Source: Tropicimonas sp047971885
GTDB lineage: Bacteria; Pseudomonadota; Alphaproteobacteria; Rhodobacterales; Rhodobacteraceae
Direction: 5' to 3'
DNA: 64,000 bases
Assembly (NCBI RefSeq): GCF_047971885.1
Contig: NZ_JBKEAE010000027.1
Span: 1 to 64,000, forward strand
Notes under the pieces: model-generated
Seen by the model: the letters and a program-made list of their open reading frames with translations, nothing else
Databases searched by the model: none
Told to the model about the DNA's origin: nothing
Shown here: positions 60,673 through 64,000 of the stretch, piece by piece
Layout of the letters: each line of letters starts with the position of its first letter
Numbering within the stretch: the first letter of the stretch is position 1
Translations under genes and position numbers: made by a program

Positions 60673-61923
60673 ATGCCCGCACCCGGTGAGAACCTCAGGA
60701 TCAACGGCACCCGTCTCTGGGATGCGATCATGGAGATGGCCGAGATTGGCCCCGGCATCGCGGGCGGCAACAACCGTCAGACGCTGACCGACGCCGATGC
60801 CGAGGGTCGCGCCCTGTTCCGGCGCTGGTGCGACGAGGCGGGGCTGAGCATGGGCATCGACAGGATGGGCACCATGTTCGCCACCCGCGCCGGTGAGGAC
60901 CCGGACGCCCTGCCGGTCTATGTGGGCAGCCACCTCGACACGCAGCCCACCGGCGGCAGGTACGACGGGGTGCTGGGTGTTCTGGGCGCGCTGGAGGCGG
61001 TGCGCACGATGAACGACCTCGGGATCCGGACGAAACACCCCATCGTGGTAACCAACTGGACCAACGAGGAAGGGGCGCGCTTTGCCCCGGCGATGCTGGC
61101 CTCGGGCGTTTTCGCCGGGGTGCACACGCTGGAATACGCCTATGGGCGCACCGATCTGGCCGGCAAGACCTTTGGCGAGGAACTGGCACGCATCGGCTGG
61201 GTCGGCGACGAGGAGGTGGGTGCGCGCCCGATGCACGCCTATTACGAGCTTCACATCGAACAGGGGCCGATCCTCGAGGCCGAGGGCAAGACCATCGGTG
61301 TCGTCACTCACTGCCAGGGCCTGTGGTGGCTGGAGTTCACCCTGACCGGGAAAGAGGCGCATACCGGCTCGACCCCGATGGCGATGCGCGTCAATGCCGG
61401 GCTCGCCATGGCGCGGATCATGGAGATGGTGCAGGGCGTCGCCATGGCCGCCCAACCCGACGCCGTGGGCGGGGTGGGGCAGGTGACCTTCAGCCCCAAT
61501 TCGCGCAACGTGCTGCCGGGCAAGGTGGTGTTCACCGTCGATATCCGCACCGTCGATCAGCGGAAGCTGGACGGAATGCGCGACGAGATCGAGGCAAAGG
61601 CCGCCATCATCTGCGACGAGTTGGGCGTGGGCTGCGAGGTCGAGCGCGTCGGCCATTTCGATCCGGTGACCTTCGCCCCCGAACTGGTTGAAAATGTGCG
61701 CAACGCGGCCGAAAAGCTGGGTTACAGCCACATGAACCTTGTCTCGGGGGCCGGGCACGATGCCTGCTGGGCCGCCAGGGTGGCGCCGGCGACCATGGTC
61801 ATGTGCCCCTGCGTCGACGGGTTGAGCCCTAACGAGGCCGAGGACATCACCCCGGAATGGGCCGCCGCCGGCGCCGATGTGCTGATGCATGCGGTGCTGG
61901 AAAGCGCAGAGGTTGTGGCGTGA
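60673..61923 (+). CDS. hyuC: Zn-dependent amidohydrolase, beta-ureidopropionase/N-carbamoyl amino acid hydrolase type
   Basis: 416 residues (ATG 60673 with GGAG 6 bases upstream; an ATG at 60661 is possible). M20-type metal peptidase fold: SHLDTQPTGGRYDG and NEEGARFAP give metal ligands, GKEAHTGSTPM the dimerisation/active-site loop, SGAGHDACW the last His. In the reductive pathway it cleaves N-carbamoyl-beta-alanine to beta-alanine, CO2 and ammonia. It works with dihydropyrimidinase in the next gene. First gene of the plus-strand operon. Confidence 0.9.
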   Translation: MPAPGENLRINGTRLWDAIMEMAEIGPGIAGGNNRQTLTDADAEGRALFRRWCDEAGLSMGIDRMGTMFATRAGEDPDALPVYVGSHLDTQPTGGRYDGVLGVLGALEAVRTMNDLGIRTKHPIVVTNWTNEEGARFAPAMLASGVFAGVHTLEYAYGRTDLAGKTFGEELARIGWVGDEEVGARPMHAYYELHIEQGPILEAEGKTIGVVTHCQGLWWLEFTLTGKEAHTGSTPMAMRVNAGLAMARIMEMVQGVAMAAQPDAVGGVGQVTFSPNSRNVLPGKVVFTVDIRTVDQRKLDGMRDEIEAKAAIICDELGVGCEVERVGHFDPVTFAPELVENVRNAAEKLGYSHMNLVSGAGHDACWAARVAPATMVMCPCVDGLSPNEAEDITPEWAAAGADVLMHAVLESAEVVA

Positions 61924-62008
61924 GCCGGGGAAATACCACCTGACTCGCGACGGCAGGGATAAGGCAGCGGCGGCAACAGGATCTTCGCTGCGCAAAGGGA
62001 GAAATCTG

Positions 62009-63460
62009 ATGACCACAGTCATAAAAAACGGAACCATCGTCACTGCCGATCTGACCTGCAGGGCGGATGTGCTGATCGACGGGGGAAAGATTGCCGAAAT
62101 TGGCCCTGACCTGACGGGCGACGAGGTTCTGGATGCAACCGGATGCTACGTGATGCCCGGCGGGATCGACCCGCACACCCATCTTGAGATGCCTTTCATG
62201 GGCACCTATTCGACCGACGATTTCGAATCCGGCACCCGTGCTGCGCTGGCCGGCGGCACGACCATGGTGGTCGATTTCGCCCTGCCCAGCCCCGATCAGG
62301 GGCTGCTCGACGCGCTCAGGATGTGGGACAACAAGTCGACCCGCGCCCATTGCGACTATTCCTTCCACATGGCGATCACCTGGTGGGGCGAGCGGGTCTT
62401 TGACGAGATGCAGGAAGTGGTGGATCGCGGCATCACCACCTTCAAGCATTTCATGGCCTACAAGGGTGCGCTGATGGTCAACGACGACGAGATGTACGCC
62501 TCGTTCCGGCGTTGCGCCGATCTGGGGGCGATCCCGCTGGTGCACGCCGAAAACGGCGACGTGGTGGCCGAACTTTCGGCGAGGCTGCTGGCCGAGGGCA
62601 ATGTCGGCCCCGAGGCGCATGCCTATTCCCGTCCGCCGCAGGTCGAGGGCGAGGCGACCAACCGCGCCATCATGATCGCCGACATGGCGGGGGTGCCGCT
62701 TTATGTGGTGCATACCTCGTGTGAGGACAGCCACGAGGCGATCCGGCGCGCCCGGCAGCAGGGAAAGCGGGTCTGGGGCGAGCCGCTGATCCAGCATCTG
62801 ACGCTCGACGAATCCGAGTATTTCGACAAGGACTGGGATCACGCCGCGCGCCGCGTCATGTCGCCGCCCTTCCGCGACAAGCGTCATCAGGACAGCCTGT
62901 GGGCCGGGCTGCAATCGGGCACGCTTTCGGTTGTCGCCACCGACCACTGCGCCTTCACCACCGAGCAGAAGCGCTATGGCGTGGGCGATTTCACCAAAAT
63001 ACCCAACGGCACCGGCGGGTTGGAGGACCGGATGCCTATGCTGTGGACCCATGGCGTGAATACCGGCCGGCTGACGCCGAACGAATTCGTCGCCGTCACC
63101 TCGACCAATATTGCCAAGATCCTCAACTGCTACCCGCGCAAGGGGGCGATTCTTGTCGGGTCGGATGCCGATATCGTGGTCTGGGATCCCGCGAAGACCA
63201 AGACGATTTCGGCCGGTTCCCAGCAATCGGCCATCGATTACAACGTTTTCGAGGGCAAAGAGGTGCGGGGCCTGCCGCGCTATACGCTGAGCCGGGGCCG
63301 GGTTGCCATTGTGGACGGCGAGGTGAGGCCCGGAGAGGGTCACGGCGAATTCGTCGCCCGTCAGCCCAACGGGGCGGTCAACCGGGCGCGCTCGACATGG
63401 AAGGAACTGACCGCGCCGCGCCCGGTGCAGCGCAGCGGCATTCCGGCGAGCGGCGTTTGA
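62009..63460 (+). CDS. hydA: Dihydropyrimidinase (D-hydantoinase)
   Basis: 483 residues. Opens dihydrouracil and dihydrothymine to N-carbamoyl-beta-amino acids. Metal site: DPHTHLEMPFMGT, the carboxylated Lys in TTFKHFMAYKG, and ATDHCAFTTEQK. The start MTTVIKNGTIVTAD is by homology with AAGGGAG upstream. 85 bases after the amidohydrolase. Confidence 0.96.
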   Translation: MTTVIKNGTIVTADLTCRADVLIDGGKIAEIGPDLTGDEVLDATGCYVMPGGIDPHTHLEMPFMGTYSTDDFESGTRAALAGGTTMVVDFALPSPDQGLLDALRMWDNKSTRAHCDYSFHMAITWWGERVFDEMQEVVDRGITTFKHFMAYKGALMVNDDEMYASFRRCADLGAIPLVHAENGDVVAELSARLLAEGNVGPEAHAYSRPPQVEGEATNRAIMIADMAGVPLYVVHTSCEDSHEAIRRARQQGKRVWGEPLIQHLTLDESEYFDKDWDHAARRVMSPPFRDKRHQDSLWAGLQSGTLSVVATDHCAFTTEQKRYGVGDFTKIPNGTGGLEDRMPMLWTHGVNTGRLTPNEFVAVTSTNIAKILNCYPRKGAILVGSDADIVVWDPAKTKTISAGSQQSAIDYNVFEGKEVRGLPRYTLSRGRVAIVDGEVRPGEGHGEFVARQPNGAVNRARSTWKELTAPRPVQRSGIPASGV

Positions 63461-63476
63461 ACGCCGGTGCGAAGCG

Positions 63477-63908
63477 ATGAACCCGGCCATCGGGATCACC
63501 GGCGTTCTGGAATCGTCCGTCTATGTCGACGATCTGGATGCGGCCGAGGGGTTCTATGGCGGGGTGCTGGGCCTGGAGCGGCGTGTCCGGGTGGACGGGC
63601 GGCATGCGTTTTTTCGCTGCGGTCGGGGGATGGTACTGACATTCATCCCCGAAGCCAGCCGCCTGCCAGCGCGCGCGGGCTCCCTGCCGGTGCCGATCCA
63701 CGGCGCCACCGGCCCGGGCCACATCTGCTTTGCCATGCGGAAAGAGGCGATGCCGCGCCTGCGCGCGCGACTGAGCGGCGCCGGGGTGGCGATCGAGGCC
63801 GATTTCCGCTGGCCGAACGGCGCGCGGTCGATCTATGTCCGCGATCCGGCGGGCAACAGCGTCGAATTTGCCGAACCGGGCATCTGGGATTTGGAACAGA
63901 TAGAATGA
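63477..63908 (+). CDS. VOC-family (glyoxalase/dioxygenase fold) protein
   Basis: 143 residues: a pair of beta-alpha-beta-beta-beta units of the glyoxalase/bleomycin-resistance fold (VLESSVYVDDLDAAEGFYGGVLGL, then the second module IHGATGPGHICFAM ... IYVRDPAGNSVEFAEPGIWDL). Metal and substrate unknown. 16 bases after dihydropyrimidinase, in the same operon, so perhaps an accessory or detoxification step; no direct pathway role is known to me. Confidence 0.85.
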   Translation: MNPAIGITGVLESSVYVDDLDAAEGFYGGVLGLERRVRVDGRHAFFRCGRGMVLTFIPEASRLPARAGSLPVPIHGATGPGHICFAMRKEAMPRLRARLSGAGVAIEADFRWPNGARSIYVRDPAGNSVEFAEPGIWDLEQIE

Positions 63909-63947
63909 CGACAGGAGACATCGGTTGATTACGGGAACGGAACATAG

Positions 63948-64000
63948 ATGAACCCGACCGAGGCAGCGAGACAGGCCACCCCGGAACCGGTCATCAGGGC
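63948..64000 (+). CDS. Start of a further operon gene, N-terminal fragment only
   Basis: ATG at 63948 opens a frame that remains open to the window end: MNPTEAARQATPEPVIR. The Pro-Val-Ile-Arg start resembles ABC-transporter ATP-binding proteins that often follow these catabolic genes, but 17 residues are too few to assign a function. Confidence 0.4.
   Translation, partial: MNPTEAARQATPEPVIR

Noticed and set aside
1..64000. CRISPR array, insertion sequence, prophage or rRNA operon
   Set aside because: No regularly spaced repeats, transposase, integrase, phage structural genes or rRNA sequence were seen.

Overview
The window reads as a GC-rich (about two thirds G+C by eye) alphaproteobacterial chromosome, most likely Rhodobacterales. 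Support comes from the C5-independent (Shemin) 5-aminolevulinate synthase, the complex I accessory subunit NDUFA12, the long double-domain dCTP deaminase, the B12-dependent ribonucleotide reductase, and the order yceD-rpmF-plsX-fabH-ihfA-merR-tRNA-Pro. No phage, insertion sequence or CRISPR array was seen. Most genes are intact and tightly packed, often with ATGA, GTGA or TGATG start/stop overlaps.

Layout. 0-3.5 kb: the end of a biotinyl subunit and the beta subunit of a sodium-pumping decarboxylase, then hemA and a cytochrome c2-like gene. 3.5-9.5 kb: a sugar-acid catabolic island (GntR regulator, three-gene TRAP transporter, polyol dehydrogenase, divergent mannonate dehydratase). 9.5-15.2 kb: a six-gene minus-strand cluster (small membrane protein, XpaC, TelA, DUF2927 lipoprotein, SPFH-GYF protein, zinc-ribbon membrane protein). 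It looks like a membrane/envelope stress module and is the best candidate here for an undescribed system. 15.3-24.8 kb: rluB and tadA, then a molybdenum hydroxylase (form II CO-dehydrogenase-like) cluster with maturation genes; its large-subunit gene has an in-frame TAA at codon 15. 24.8-29.2 kb: nrdJ with a long leader holding a NrdR-type box and a strong terminator after the gene. 29.2-30.2 kb: an AT-richer patch with one secreted orphan protein.

30.3-54.8 kb is mainly housekeeping. It holds DNA repair and dNTP control (xth, dgt, dcd), Fe-S assembly (erpA), a cation/proton antiporter and argS. It also holds a SPOR-nagZ-scpA-scpB operon, the fatty acid/phospholipid entry genes, bamE, purD, xseA, ftsY, a septation protein, NDUFA12, an mlaD-type gene and aat. 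54.8-56.7 kb carries accBC.

56.7-64 kb is a reductive pyrimidine degradation locus: preA and preT (dihydropyrimidine dehydrogenase), a RutR-like TetR regulator, a beta-ureidopropionase-type amidohydrolase, dihydropyrimidinase, a VOC protein and the start of a further gene. Three sites resembling the RutR operator lie in its two regulatory gaps, so the locus probably forms a single regulon controlled by its own repressor.
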